This document shows, piece by piece, positions 27,228 to 36,130 of a stretch of 64,000 nt of DNA. Within the stretch, counting starts at the first letter, position 1; the number at the start of each line of letters is the position of its first letter. The translations under genes were made by a program, and so were the position numbers. Origin of the DNA: Bradyrhizobium cytisi. Its GTDB lineage: Bacteria > Pseudomonadota > Alphaproteobacteria > Rhizobiales > Xanthobacteraceae. A model generated the notes under the pieces. The model was not told the origin of the DNA. It ran no database searches and worked only from the letters and a program-made list of their open reading frames with translations. Location of the stretch: positions 1 through 64,000 of the forward strand of contig NZ_VSSR01000014.1 in the NCBI RefSeq assembly GCF_008123515.1, in the 5' to 3' direction.

Positions 27228-29024
27228 CTAATTTCCCTCCTTACCGCGCTTCCATTTGGGATTTTGGGCGCGCCACGGACCGCTGAGACTTACGTAATCC
27301 TCTTGCGCTTTCGGCTTGGCCCAAGCTTGCGAGACTCTCGGGTCTTCGCTGCTTGGCCGCGCTCCCTCGGGCGGCAATGTGATGCGGCAGCGGATCGGCA
27401 GCTTTGCGGCTTCTCCGGTGATGATCGCTTCACCGGTTCTCAAGACCGGTAAGCTATCCATAAGCCCGCTTAGGCTGTCGGGCAGCGCAGATTGAACCTT
27501 ACCACGGTCACCTGTATTGGAGAGCCGAAGGGCAATGAACGTCCCACATTGCGAAAGGATAGTATCGTCGATCTCGGACGGACGCTGGCTGACGATCATG
27601 GCGCCGACGCCGAACTTTCGTCCCTCCTTTACGATACGCTGAACCATCGCCTTTGCGGGACCATCGGCATCCTTACCGAGATAGCGATGGGCCTCCTCCA
27701 TGACCACGAGTAACGGTCGCTGACGGCCGCCTTCCGCGGCCTCGCGCCCCCAAAACAGGGCCTCGTAAAGAATATTGAGAATGCCACCGACCAAATGGTG
27801 AAGGACGCCGCTAGGTATCCCCGAGAGGTCGAGAATGCTGATGGGCTTGTCCGTTCCAAGCCAGGACTCCAGCAGCTCCGGTAGGTCCTTCTTCGCCTGA
27901 TCGTTGAGAGTAGGTTCCCAGTCGCCCGGATGGAGCATGAAATCGTACTGCCGATCGAGTAACCGGGATCTCATTTGGTCGAGTTGGCGCCGAATTGAAA
28001 GCACCGCGGTCTTGTTCGCAAAAGGCTTGGCCCCGCCCGGACCCGGCAATGGATAGACCGGCGCCACGAGCTTCTCCGCATTCCCCGGCTTTTCGATTGC
28101 CGAGGTAAGTTGGGTGTTTTCATTCCAGGTCTTGATCTCGGGATCGATCAGATCAGACCACAGTTGCTTCAAACTGAATGGGAGCGGGGTGTCGAAGGTA
28201 AGCGAATTGACGTCGATACCGTCATACATTCCGCCTTTCGCCAGTTGCAGCTTCTTGGAGAGAATCTTGTCCGTAATCGCGGCAAATGCCGGGTCAGACA
28301 ATTTTCCCATCATGAACCCCAGCATCTCCGTCGTGTCCGTAGCCCAGTACGGGATGAACAGCGGTTTTTCGTCGTCGGCTGGCGAAACGCGAAACACCTG
28401 AGCAATCTTCTTCAGGGATGTCGCGTATTCTCCGTGAATGTCGAGAAGTAGAATGCGAGTACTGGGAAAATTGCTGCTGCCATCCGTTGAACGAACGATG
28501 GCGCGCAAAAGGCTCGCAACGGTTGTTGACTTTCCCGAGCCAGTCGACCCGAGCACCGCGCTGTGCCTTGTCACAAGCCGATCCAAGTCCACGTGTACCG
28601 GTATGCTCTCAGCCCCAGCAAGCCTTCCGATGACAACCTGCCCTTCTTCTGCCGTACCGTAAATCTTTGCGAGATCATCCTCGGTGACCAGATGTACTTC
28701 GTCGTTTATCGCCGGATACTGGCTGATCCCGCGCTCAAAAGCCGTTTCGACGATCTCTCCGACCAACTGGACGGTTATCCAGCGTTCCCCCCGCGAGCTC
28801 AAATTCTGCGCGGCCTCTGGCGTCGCCGTTGCGCCGACCTCGGCGATAATTCCGTAAAGATCGTGATAGCCCTGCGGTATCCGCACAAAGCTTCCGACTT
28901 GGCCAACGCGATAGCTACGTCCTCCGATAATGGCGATACCCGATGCCACGCCTTCAAATTGACGAACGCTTATCGTCGCCCCTGATACGGCTCCGACATG
29001 TCCCAGCAGTGTCGGCGCAATCAT
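27228..29024 (-). CDS. HerA-type ATPase/translocase (SIR2-HerA defence)
   Basis: 598 residues. The N-terminal HAS-barrel region (residues ~1-140) precedes the HerA/FtsK-like ATPase. Visible motifs are Walker A in VLGSTGSGKSTTVASLL, Walker B in PLLVVMEEAHRYLG, and a sensor/arginine region in VSQRPSEIDDTILSQ. HerA proteins form hexameric DNA translocases; with SIR2 they assemble a phage-triggered complex (known for SIR2-HerA, also called Nezha). The ATG at 29024 overlaps the sir2 stop (ATGA). The KTSC and DUF2130 genes follow without a gap. Confidence 0.9.
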   Translation of the reverse strand: MIAPTLLGHVGAVSGATISVRQFEGVASGIAIIGGRSYRVGQVGSFVRIPQGYHDLYGIIAEVGATATPEAAQNLSSRGERWITVQLVGEIVETAFERGISQYPAINDEVHLVTEDDLAKIYGTAEEGQVVIGRLAGAESIPVHVDLDRLVTRHSAVLGSTGSGKSTTVASLLRAIVRSTDGSSNFPSTRILLLDIHGEYATSLKKIAQVFRVSPADDEKPLFIPYWATDTTEMLGFMMGKLSDPAFAAITDKILSKKLQLAKGGMYDGIDVNSLTFDTPLPFSLKQLWSDLIDPEIKTWNENTQLTSAIEKPGNAEKLVAPVYPLPGPGGAKPFANKTAVLSIRRQLDQMRSRLLDRQYDFMLHPGDWEPTLNDQAKKDLPELLESWLGTDKPISILDLSGIPSGVLHHLVGGILNILYEALFWGREAAEGGRQRPLLVVMEEAHRYLGKDADGPAKAMVQRIVKEGRKFGVGAMIVSQRPSEIDDTILSQCGTFIALRLSNTGDRGKVQSALPDSLSGLMDSLPVLRTGEAIITGEAAKLPIRCRITLPPEGARPSSEDPRVSQAWAKPKAQEDYVSLSGPWRAQNPKWKRGKEGN

Positions 29025-30241
29025 GGTGTAATCCCGACGCCTGCGGACGGACCGGCGCCAGTTGCGGGCGCGATCGCTGGAGTGGGAGTGAGAGCTTGCA
29101 TCGAGCGTGATGCAGCGAAGAAGCGGCCGAAAGCCTCTATTGCTCCCAGCGTGAACTGCGCCGGCCCGCCTGAGCTTGGAGCCGCCCAGTAGGTTGCTCT
29201 GATCGGCCCCCAATCTTTGCTTGGAAGCTCGGTCGGCACTCGCCAGGGTCCCTCTATCCCGTTGACCACAGCTTTGTCGGGCGCGTAGGCGCTGAGGTTG
29301 GGACGGCGCCGCGCCAAATCGCAGACGGCGACCTCGTCAGAGAGGGATTTATATTGAAAAGCGAAGACGCTGGCCGAAGGATTCGCGGCTAGGCCCTCGT
29401 CGATACGAGCCGCGACATGCGCGTCCGCGTAGGAAAATCCGATAGAAATGAGCAGGGTGTCCGGCGTGGCCAGGAAGGCCCGCAGCCGATCGAACAGCGC
29501 GGCATAAGGAGCTTTTTGGGTCTGATCGTACTTCAGGTGCTCCGGGAAGACCAAATGCGTCGCTGTATCACTGCCCGTTCGAATCACTTCATCCTTGCCG
29601 CTCGCCTTCCATCCTAGCGAGCCATGCAACTTCCACAGTCTTGTCCAGCGTGGCGGCAGGTCATTTCCGGCGACAGAGACCGGATCGAAAAACGGCTCGC
29701 GGCCACCGGTAAATCCATCAAAGTATGGAGCACGGACTGCTTCAAAGGCTTCCTCGAAGAGAAGATCGTAGTTCGTCGTAAAAATCTCGACAGGATGATC
29801 GCGGGATATTCCTGTAGTCCAGTTGACAAGATCGCTGTAGGCACTCCCGCTTACGGGGAGTCGAACGTTCACAATCTTTCCAATCTCAAGACAAATGTCT
29901 TCGCTGAAGGCCCTGAAGCCATCGCCGTCGAGGCCATGAATCCTCGACTTCCCGATCACCTTGCTGAGGGAGCGGATACGCGAAAGTATCGTCTCGATAT
30001 CGTGCTTGTCCAACTCCGCTTTGAGGGAGGCAATCTGACTGCCGTATTTGGGTGCCAACGTCGCAAGGACCTGTTTTGTAAGTCCCTCGACAGCAGGGAT
30101 GAGCGGGTAAGTACCGTCGTCTTTCGCCGTCCCGGCTCCAGCTCCAGCGCCGACCAAAAGGCCTATACGCTTTCTTCCCTGAGCAACGATGGTCCGTAAC
30201 GCGGCCATGTATTGGTCTGGGTTATGTATGCTAATGCTCAA
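29021..30241 (-). CDS. SIR2-family NADase (SIR2-HerA defence)
   Basis: 406 residues from a TTG at 30241 with GGGGA before it; an ATG at 30208 is the alternative. SIR2 motifs are visible: GLLVGAGAGAG (NAD-binding GAG), HPVEIFTTNYDLLFEEAF (the TNYD motif) and RLWKLHGSLGW (catalytic His in LHGS), then LLISIGFSYAD. In defence systems such SIR2 proteins deplete NAD+ during infection, and the HerA partner activates them. The last ~60 residues, rich in Pro/Ala/Gly, lie outside the domain. It heads the four-gene cassette. Confidence 0.9.
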   Translation of the reverse strand: MSISIHNPDQYMAALRTIVAQGRKRIGLLVGAGAGAGTAKDDGTYPLIPAVEGLTKQVLATLAPKYGSQIASLKAELDKHDIETILSRIRSLSKVIGKSRIHGLDGDGFRAFSEDICLEIGKIVNVRLPVSGSAYSDLVNWTTGISRDHPVEIFTTNYDLLFEEAFEAVRAPYFDGFTGGREPFFDPVSVAGNDLPPRWTRLWKLHGSLGWKASGKDEVIRTGSDTATHLVFPEHLKYDQTQKAPYAALFDRLRAFLATPDTLLISIGFSYADAHVAARIDEGLAANPSASVFAFQYKSLSDEVAVCDLARRRPNLSAYAPDKAVVNGIEGPWRVPTELPSKDWGPIRATYWAAPSSGGPAQFTLGAIEAFGRFFAASRSMQALTPTPAIAPATGAGPSAGVGITP

Positions 30242-30332
30242 AATAATCCCCGCACGACAATTTATGACCCCAACATTGAAACGAAAATACCGTTCTAACA
30301 ATCAAAGATTGACGATAAGATTCTAGGCTACC

Positions 30333-30651
30333 TCAATAAGCATCCCCCGCGGGCACTTCAAGGGGAAGCTCGCGACTTTCCCCACTCCGCGCTGGACCGA
30401 GACCGAGCCGCGGTACATCGTCGGCGAGACAACAGCCAGCCGCGGTCAGCATCATCCACTGGTACGCGGCTCCATCGTGCTGAACACGGCTGCGACAACG
30501 AAAATTGACCGGAACGATTAGATGCAATTGCCGTTGCGGAGCCAATTGAAAGGACTTGTTGAAATCTACATCCAGATCGATCCCACATATCACGGACATG
30601 CCGCGAGATCTCTTGCGACAAAATAGCGTCGGCTTGTCGAAATTCGATCAT
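30333..30651 (-). CDS. Unknown ORF between fic and sir2, possibly frameshifted
   Basis: The ATG at 30651 (MIEFRQADAIL) overlaps the fic stop by ATGA, suggesting a coupled gene. After about 20 residues a better reading continues in the next frame (MSVICGIDLDVDFNKSFQ... to the TGA at 30333). It holds a hydrophobic strand, QLHLIVPVNFRC, and is compositionally coding-like. I recognise no family. It may be a small partner of Fic or of the SIR2-HerA set, or just remnants. Confidence 0.35.
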
Positions 30652-32183
30652 GCGCTCTCCTGAAACGAGGCGCGGTACAACTCCTCGATCTTCGCCACTT
30701 CCTCTGCGGTCAATTGCGCGAACTCGTTCTCCCTTGCCCGCTTGGAAAGCGCGCCGTTGTTCTGCCGCAGGAACCCGAACAGGTTGTTGAGCGTCCGCTC
30801 GGGCATATCGATCATGCTCTCGACGCCAGCACGGAACGTGTCGAAGTTACGAAGAAAGTTAGTTTCGTTGGGCAGGTCCTGCTCAATCGTCTGGCGCACG
30901 CATTCGTACAAAAACTCAGCATGCGGCGTCGCATCGAAGAAACGGTAAAAGTCGGCCGTATCGTTGAGAACCTTTACATTGCCCTTCTGGGTAGCTTCCC
31001 ATTGGACGCAGGGAAGCAACCTGCTGGAATAGCTCTCCAACACAGTCTTGTACTCCGTAATCCTATCGAGGATCGCCGACGACACCGGGAAATGCAGTCC
31101 AGCAGGATTAAACCCTCGGCGCGCGAGAACGTGATGCATCAGGTAGCGGTGGATACGCCCGTTGCCGTCTTCGAACGGATGGATATAGACGAACCCAAAT
31201 GCCAGTACTGCTGCAGCGACGATAGGATCGAGATCGTTCTCGGCGTTATGGTCGAACGCAATCAAGCCCGCCATCAGCGACGCAATATCTTCATGCCGAG
31301 CGTCAATATGATCGGGAATGGGGCGCTGCGTATCCCGGTCGTGCTCACCGACGAAGCCGCCTTCCTGGCGGAAGCCCATCTTCACAAAGCGCTCGTCGCC
31401 GATGACGATGCTCTGTAAGCGCAAAAATTCCTGCTCATCGAGCGGCGCGCGACCTGCCTCCCCGATAGCGCGGCCCCACCGCTGAATACGATCCTGCGGC
31501 GGCCTTTCTCCCTCGATCACGTAGCTGGACTTCGAATCCTTCAGCAAAAGAAATGCAGCCGTCCGCGCGAGCAGGTCCTTCGGAACTGCGCTGACGACCG
31601 CGCGCGCGCGCTCCTTCCAGTCCTGCGCGATAAACTCGCTGAGCGCAGCAGACCTGAACACGAGCGGGCAGAAGTCCGGCGTACCGGGAAGGTTGTTGCG
31701 GACACGATGACGGGCCGAATTCTCGCCGGGCCTTGCGAACTGGAGTTCGGTATCGACCGCATCCACATATGAGACCTTGTTTGCGGCCGGCAGCTTCAGC
31801 TCACGGCCAAGCAGCCACTCGTACAGAAACCAGATACGACGGGTGTAGAGGCCGGTAGGCTTCTGCCGTACAAGCTCCGCGATCTCGCCTTCCTTAACCG
31901 CGAGGAAAAGCCGCTTCAGAACGGCAAGGTCCACCCCCTCGTTCTTGAGAGCAAAAGTCAGGTGTCCTTCAAGAGAGGCCTCCGGCGCGTGGCGCGGCGT
32001 ATAGATACGCCAGTCGCCCTGCTCGATAATGCGGTGCTTGGTGCCAATCGCCGAAAGGGTGCGGGGGACAGGAACGGGCAACTTATAAGCGTCGATCAGG
32101 GCAGCGTAACCCACCGGAACGGCAGCTTCCGGCAGCCTCCGGTCATGAAAAACCCTAACCGATCCTGAAAATTGCACGCTCAC
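30648..32183 (-). CDS. Fic family AMPylating protein
   Basis: 511 residues from a GTG at 32183. The Fic core motif HPFEDGNGRIHR is complete at about residue 345, so the catalytic His and the nucleotide-binding residues are present. Upstream, SSYVIEGE fits the inhibitory helix motif (S/T)xxxE(G/N), so it is a class II Fic, normally auto-inhibited. The C-terminal 150 residues are helical, ending with an HTH-like part (ERTLNNLFGFLRQNN). Fic proteins transfer AMP to target hydroxyls. It reads toward sir2 and diverges from the higB-higA pair. Confidence 0.9.
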   Translation of the reverse strand: MSVQFSGSVRVFHDRRLPEAAVPVGYAALIDAYKLPVPVPRTLSAIGTKHRIIEQGDWRIYTPRHAPEASLEGHLTFALKNEGVDLAVLKRLFLAVKEGEIAELVRQKPTGLYTRRIWFLYEWLLGRELKLPAANKVSYVDAVDTELQFARPGENSARHRVRNNLPGTPDFCPLVFRSAALSEFIAQDWKERARAVVSAVPKDLLARTAAFLLLKDSKSSYVIEGERPPQDRIQRWGRAIGEAGRAPLDEQEFLRLQSIVIGDERFVKMGFRQEGGFVGEHDRDTQRPIPDHIDARHEDIASLMAGLIAFDHNAENDLDPIVAAAVLAFGFVYIHPFEDGNGRIHRYLMHHVLARRGFNPAGLHFPVSSAILDRITEYKTVLESYSSRLLPCVQWEATQKGNVKVLNDTADFYRFFDATPHAEFLYECVRQTIEQDLPNETNFLRNFDTFRAGVESMIDMPERTLNNLFGFLRQNNGALSKRARENEFAQLTAEEVAKIEELYRASFQESA

Positions 32184-32538
32184 TCAAAATCCTATGAAAA
32201 ACACTCTCTGGCTTGGTCCCTGAAATTCCTTCTCCAAAGATGCCCATTATCGAATTTCAGTTCTACATTATGAAAAACCTTCTCTCAATTAGCAACACCT
32301 GAAAATATTGCAAGGTCGACATTTCCGTCACCAGCCGTAAGTCAATCTTGGAACCGCTTGTGATGGGCGGCGGCGCAGCCCTGCCGGAGCCCAGTCACGG
32401 GTCCCAAAGTCCAAACGGCATCCTATGTACCCGGCACGAAACAGGAACACCCCTTGACGTGGCTTTCCGTATCGACTATCTGTCGTTACTTAATAGGTAA
32501 CTATATTGCCAGGCATATGATTACTAAATAGGTACCAT
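32184..32538. promoter_or_regulatory. Divergent promoter region between fic and higB
   Basis: A 355-bp AT-richer spacer that must hold promoters for both directions. On the fic side ATGAAAAAC is repeated at 32145, 32194 and 32270, with CCTGAAAA-type words between. On the higB side two operator-like repeats are listed separately. No gene lies here. Confidence 0.5.
32486..32534 (+). promoter_or_regulatory. Two operator repeats before higB
   Basis: TTACTTAATAGGTA (32486-32499) and TTACTAAATAGGTA (32521-32534) are direct repeats differing at one base, 35 bp apart. The first extends to a GTTAC/GTAAC palindrome. The second touches the higB start codon region. HigA-type antitoxins repress their own promoters by binding such sites, so these are the likely targets. 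Confidence 0.65.
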
Positions 32539-32883
32539 ATGGAAATGCGAGCCAAAGGTAAGCTCAGGGCGGCGCTCGAAAGTGAAGCGGCATGTCAGAA
32601 GCAACACGGCCGCGACATGATGAAGAAAATCATGCTGCGCCTGAGTGAGCTGCGGGCCGCCGTGTCGCTGGCGGACTTCTGGCCACCGATGTCTGGGCCT
32701 GAACGTTGCCATGAATTGAAAGGAGAACTTGCGGGCACCTTTTCGATCGATCTGAAACAGCCCTATCGACTGCTATTCGTGCCAATCGAAGAGAATGCCC
32801 CGAAGGACCGCTCTGATGAGCAAAAGCGGTGGGCATCGATAACGAAGATCGAAATCGTAGCAATTGGGGATACCCATGGATAG
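32539..32883 (+). CDS. HigB/RelE-like toxin
   Basis: 114 residues starting four bases after the second operator. The RelE-like fold is suggested by ELRAAVSLADFWPPMSG, the CHELKGELAGTFSIDLKQPY segment and YRLLFVPIEE; this LKG...SIDL...PYRLLF pattern is typical of HigB-type mRNA interferases. Toxins of this group cut mRNA on the ribosome. It overlaps the antitoxin gene by 8 bp, with toxin before antitoxin as in higBA. The ribosome site is weak and overlaps the operator, so repression may act on both levels. Confidence 0.75.
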   Translation: MEMRAKGKLRAALESEAACQKQHGRDMMKKIMLRLSELRAAVSLADFWPPMSGPERCHELKGELAGTFSIDLKQPYRLLFVPIEENAPKDRSDEQKRWASITKIEIVAIGDTHG

Positions 32884-34018
32884 CGATCAGCAAGCTACTC
32901 TGCTCCAGCCGACGGCTGTCCCGCATCCTGGCGAGGTCGTGGCGGACTATCTTGAATTTCACGGGTGGGCGCAGCGCGATCTGGCGCGGCGTACAGGCCT
33001 CACGCCAAAGACCATCAGCGAGATTTGTAATGGAAAGGCGCCGGTTACGGCGCCGACGGCGCTTGCCTTGGAGAAGGTACTGCAGCGCCCCGCACATTTT
33101 TGGCTGAACCTTCAGCGTCAATTCGACGAAGCTGAGGCGAGACACTTCGAGCTCGCGCAGTCCGCTCAATGGTCGGACTGGGCTCGCAAATTCCCTCTGA
33201 AGGATATGCGGAAGCTCCGCTTTTTGAAGCCGGGGCAGTCTGAAGTAGATGCCTTGCTTCACTTCCTCGGCGTCTCATCTCCTGAAAGCTGGAATGCTGT
33301 GTGGAGCGCTTCTCGTGTGGCGTACCGACAAACCCGAAAATTCGCGACCAGCGTCGAAGCAGTTTCCGCGTGGGTGCGCGAAACGGAGCTTGTGGCGGCA
33401 GAACTTCAGACGGCGGATTTCAATGAGCACTTACTCCGGGCGTCGATCGAAGAATTGAGGCGCCTGACCAGAACACGGGCCAATGAGATCATGGAACCAA
33501 TCCAGAAGATTTGCGCGGCGGCAGGGGTTGCTGTGGTGTGGGTTCCAGAACTGCCTCACTGTGCGATTAGCGGCTGTGCGCGATGGCTGTCCGACAGGAA
33601 AGCCCTCATCGCTCTGACGCTTCGGTACAAAACTGACGATCAGATGTGGTTTACGTTTTTTCACGAAGTAGGTCACGTGCTCCTTCATAGAAGGAAGCGA
33701 TCGTTCGTCCTGGATAACGCAGCCGATAATCTTTCGGATCAGGTCGTAGATCCTGAAATGCAACAGTATGAGAGCGAGGCCAATCAGTTTGCCGACGATA
33801 CACTGATTCCACCTGCCGCTCTGGGCGAGTTCGTCCGGAAGAAAAGCTTTACGAACGAAGACATTCACGACTTTGCGGAAGCGATCGGAATCGGTCCGGG
33901 TATCGTTGTCGGTCGATTGCAGCATGAGCGCCTATTGGCGCGTCATCAAGGAAACGCCCTCAAGCAAAAGCTCGATTGGCAGCTTGCTGAGGATGGCGAC
34001 CAGACTTGGAGGCAATGA
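32876..34018 (+). CDS. HigA antitoxin fused to ImmA/IrrE metallopeptidase
   Basis: 380 residues from MDSDQQATLL. The N-terminal XRE HTH (residues ~15-80) reads HPGEVVADYLEFHGW, AQRDLARRTGLTPKTISEI, then GKAPVTAPTALALEKVL, the standard HigA pattern. After a helical linker the ImmA/IrrE (DUF955) zinc peptidase domain has HEVGHVLLHRRK at about residue 263 with a downstream ESEANQFADDTLIP glutamate. Self-cleaving or partner-cleaving regulators of this type relieve repression under stress. It overlaps higB, and the Nmad2-like gene follows at the stop. Confidence 0.85.
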   Translation: MDSDQQATLLQPTAVPHPGEVVADYLEFHGWAQRDLARRTGLTPKTISEICNGKAPVTAPTALALEKVLQRPAHFWLNLQRQFDEAEARHFELAQSAQWSDWARKFPLKDMRKLRFLKPGQSEVDALLHFLGVSSPESWNAVWSASRVAYRQTRKFATSVEAVSAWVRETELVAAELQTADFNEHLLRASIEELRRLTRTRANEIMEPIQKICAAAGVAVVWVPELPHCAISGCARWLSDRKALIALTLRYKTDDQMWFTFFHEVGHVLLHRRKRSFVLDNAADNLSDQVVDPEMQQYESEANQFADDTLIPPAALGEFVRKKSFTNEDIHDFAEAIGIGPGIVVGRLQHERLLARHQGNALKQKLDWQLAEDGDQTWRQ

Positions 34019-34602
34019 TGATTGGAAAAATCTTTATAACCAGCAGCGGCTATGATCCGCAGCTTGGGAAACATGTAAAAGACCCTTACCTCGGACCAAA
34101 GGCGAGCCTCGGAGCTTGTCGCCCTGATATCAGGCGCCAAGTCAAAGAAGGGAACCATTTGTTCGTGATATCCGGCAAACTTCCCAACGTGCGCCAATTC
34201 GTGATGGGCGGCTTCGAAGTTGCGCAGAAAATCGACGCCATACAAGCGTACGAGCGGTTTCCTGATCAACGCCTTCGAATGCGTGACGACGGTCAACTGA
34301 CTGGAAACGTTGTCGTCGATGCGAGCGGCGCACAGCACGAACTCGACACTCATGATCCGGCGACGTTTGGAAAGCGGACCCCCAATTATATCGTGGGCAC
34401 CGATTGCATTTCCTTGGTTGATCCAGCGGAGATCGCGCTCGGTCGCGAGCAAACGCTCGATATGCTTCGGGAAATCTTCAAGAAGAGCGGCGGATCACCG
34501 TTTGAGATCGTCGGCCATTACGGCTCAAAGCTGACTGAAGACCAAGTCATTAAGCTGCGTGAATGGTTGCTTTCACTGAAGAAAGTGACCGAAGCGGTCT
34601 AG
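34018..34602 (+). CDS. Nmad2-like nucleotide-modification-associated protein
   Basis: 194 residues from MIGKIFITSSGYDPQ. The N-terminal pattern (short strand, SGYDP..., then ASLGACRPDIRRQVKEGNHLFVISG) fits the Nmad2 family, which is predicted to occur with modified-base systems. The C-terminal half (ALGREQTLDMLREIFKKSGG) is helical. The start is immediately at the HigA stop (overlap), and an ATG at 34015 is also possible. If Nmad2 is right, it would bind or process modified DNA; the identification is by pattern only. Confidence 0.5.
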   Translation: MIGKIFITSSGYDPQLGKHVKDPYLGPKASLGACRPDIRRQVKEGNHLFVISGKLPNVRQFVMGGFEVAQKIDAIQAYERFPDQRLRMRDDGQLTGNVVVDASGAQHELDTHDPATFGKRTPNYIVGTDCISLVDPAEIALGREQTLDMLREIFKKSGGSPFEIVGHYGSKLTEDQVIKLREWLLSLKKVTEAV

Positions 34603-34625
34603 GATTTTCAAACGAAGGTGCGGCC

Positions 34626-35764
34626 ATGAGACAGCTTGATATGTTTAGCCAGCCAAAAAAAGCGGCGTTAAAGCAGGCGGGTGGTTGCGATATTACGCCT
34701 GTCGGAAAACGGCGTGATGGTGGCACGCGATACTGGTGCCTTACACACAAAGCCGATGCCACCGCCAAGTACGGTCGGCCCGCGATGGCATGCCGTGCGG
34801 CGCATCTTCCACCGATTTTGCCTCACGAGATTCTCGATCTTGATCTCGACCAATATCCCGGCGGAGTGGGCCTATGGGGCGCTGTTCCACCCGTGTATGA
34901 CACGACCCGCCTTCCCTTGGATTTTGGAATCCATGTTCACGCGCGGAGGGATTCCGACGGGGACAAACACATAGACACTACATATCGGGCGGTCAGGCTG
35001 ATTGGCCATCAGCTTCCGACGGAAGGCTTGCTGATTTCTGAAATCGATGCCGTGTACTACATGGTCAGCAGCGTATTCGGATTCGATATGCGTGACGTCC
35101 GGTGCACTATTGTGGATATCCGCATCTTGACAAAGACTGGTTCAGCATCCACCCGCACCGCCGACATCTCTGCGCAGGTTGCGGCAAGAATTTTGGCGAT
35201 TCGGTTGTTGGGATCGGAAATCCTATTCGCGCAACACAAGAAACCTTAGGGCTGCTCCCGCGAAAGCCTGTTCAAGCTGCAAGAGTCCTCAAGCTCCAGC
35301 AGAGCGATTATCCCGGTGGCATACAAGTCTGGGGTTCGAACGCCGCGATCATTTGGTCCTCTGAGAAGGCGGAGGAAGAAGGTATTCACGTGCATGCATA
35401 CAAGGAAGACGGTGAAATAGCCAACCCTGACGACACATTCTCCGCCGTGGAAATAGATGGCGTGAGATTGGACGGCGCCATGGTCCGTACACTGATGGCG
35501 CAAAACTCGTTGCCGCATCTCGAAGCGCGTGTCGTTCCCCTGAAATGCAGCCGTTGTGACGGAATGGAATTCAGCCGGGGCGAGCAAGCCTTTACTCCGG
35601 TCGTCGGTCGCATTTGCTCGAAATGCCGGGGCGAACTCAGTGGGCCAACTCGACTGCGACGCACAATCGGAAATCCGTTGATAGCTACGCTGGAGCAATT
35701 GTCGGCAAGTGCACCGCGCCCACCGCAGAAGCATTCCACGGGCCTGCTGCCAGAAACGCTATGA
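34626..35764 (+). CDS. Unknown protein with duplicated domain and zinc ribbons, frameshifted once
   Basis: Reading from MRQLDMFSQPKKA at 34626, the frame breaks at about 35105. One added base restores a continuous ~378-residue protein through a Cys/His cluster (RC-YCGYPHLDKDW, then RRHLCAGCGKNF). A domain occurs twice: QYPGGVGLWG...GIHVHARRD near residue 78 and DYPGGIQVWG...GIHVHAYKE near residue 235. Near the C-terminus, CSRCDGMEF and ICSKCRGEL form a zinc ribbon. I recognise no family. It directly follows the Nmad2-like gene, so it probably belongs to the same module. Confidence 0.6.
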
Positions 35765-36130
35765 GCCCGTACCTCACTCGATTGCCGGTCAAAGGCCGGG
35801 CGAGACCGGTATCAAGGGCGGCCGGGGCGGAGGAGGATCACCCGGCCTGCACTGCGAGAACGCTCGCCGTGCCGAAGGCATGGCGACAGAGAACTCTTTT
35901 TCCTGTTGGGTCGGGGGCGAAGCGCCGATGGCGACGGTCGATCAATCTTCCATTCGCGGGTTGGATAACGCATGAGCGCTTTTCGTCGCGGCCTACCTCT
36001 GACTTAGGACGGGCATCGGATTGAACCGGCCCACTGGACTCTCGAGGATTGCCTGACCTTGCGCTCCGCCCCCGGCCGAACAGGTCGGCGGATTTACATC
36101 ATAGGCACCGGCGACGTCACAGTCTGACCA
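35765..36130. other. Spacer, no gene supported
   Basis: 366 bp between the duplicated zinc protein and a doubtful ORF. Frames are open on both strands, but none shows motifs or a ribosome site. Confidence 0.4.

Noticed and set aside
35709..36024. Frames after the zinc protein gene
   Set aside because: Arg/Gly-rich readings with no start signals, overlapping the end of the preceding gene.
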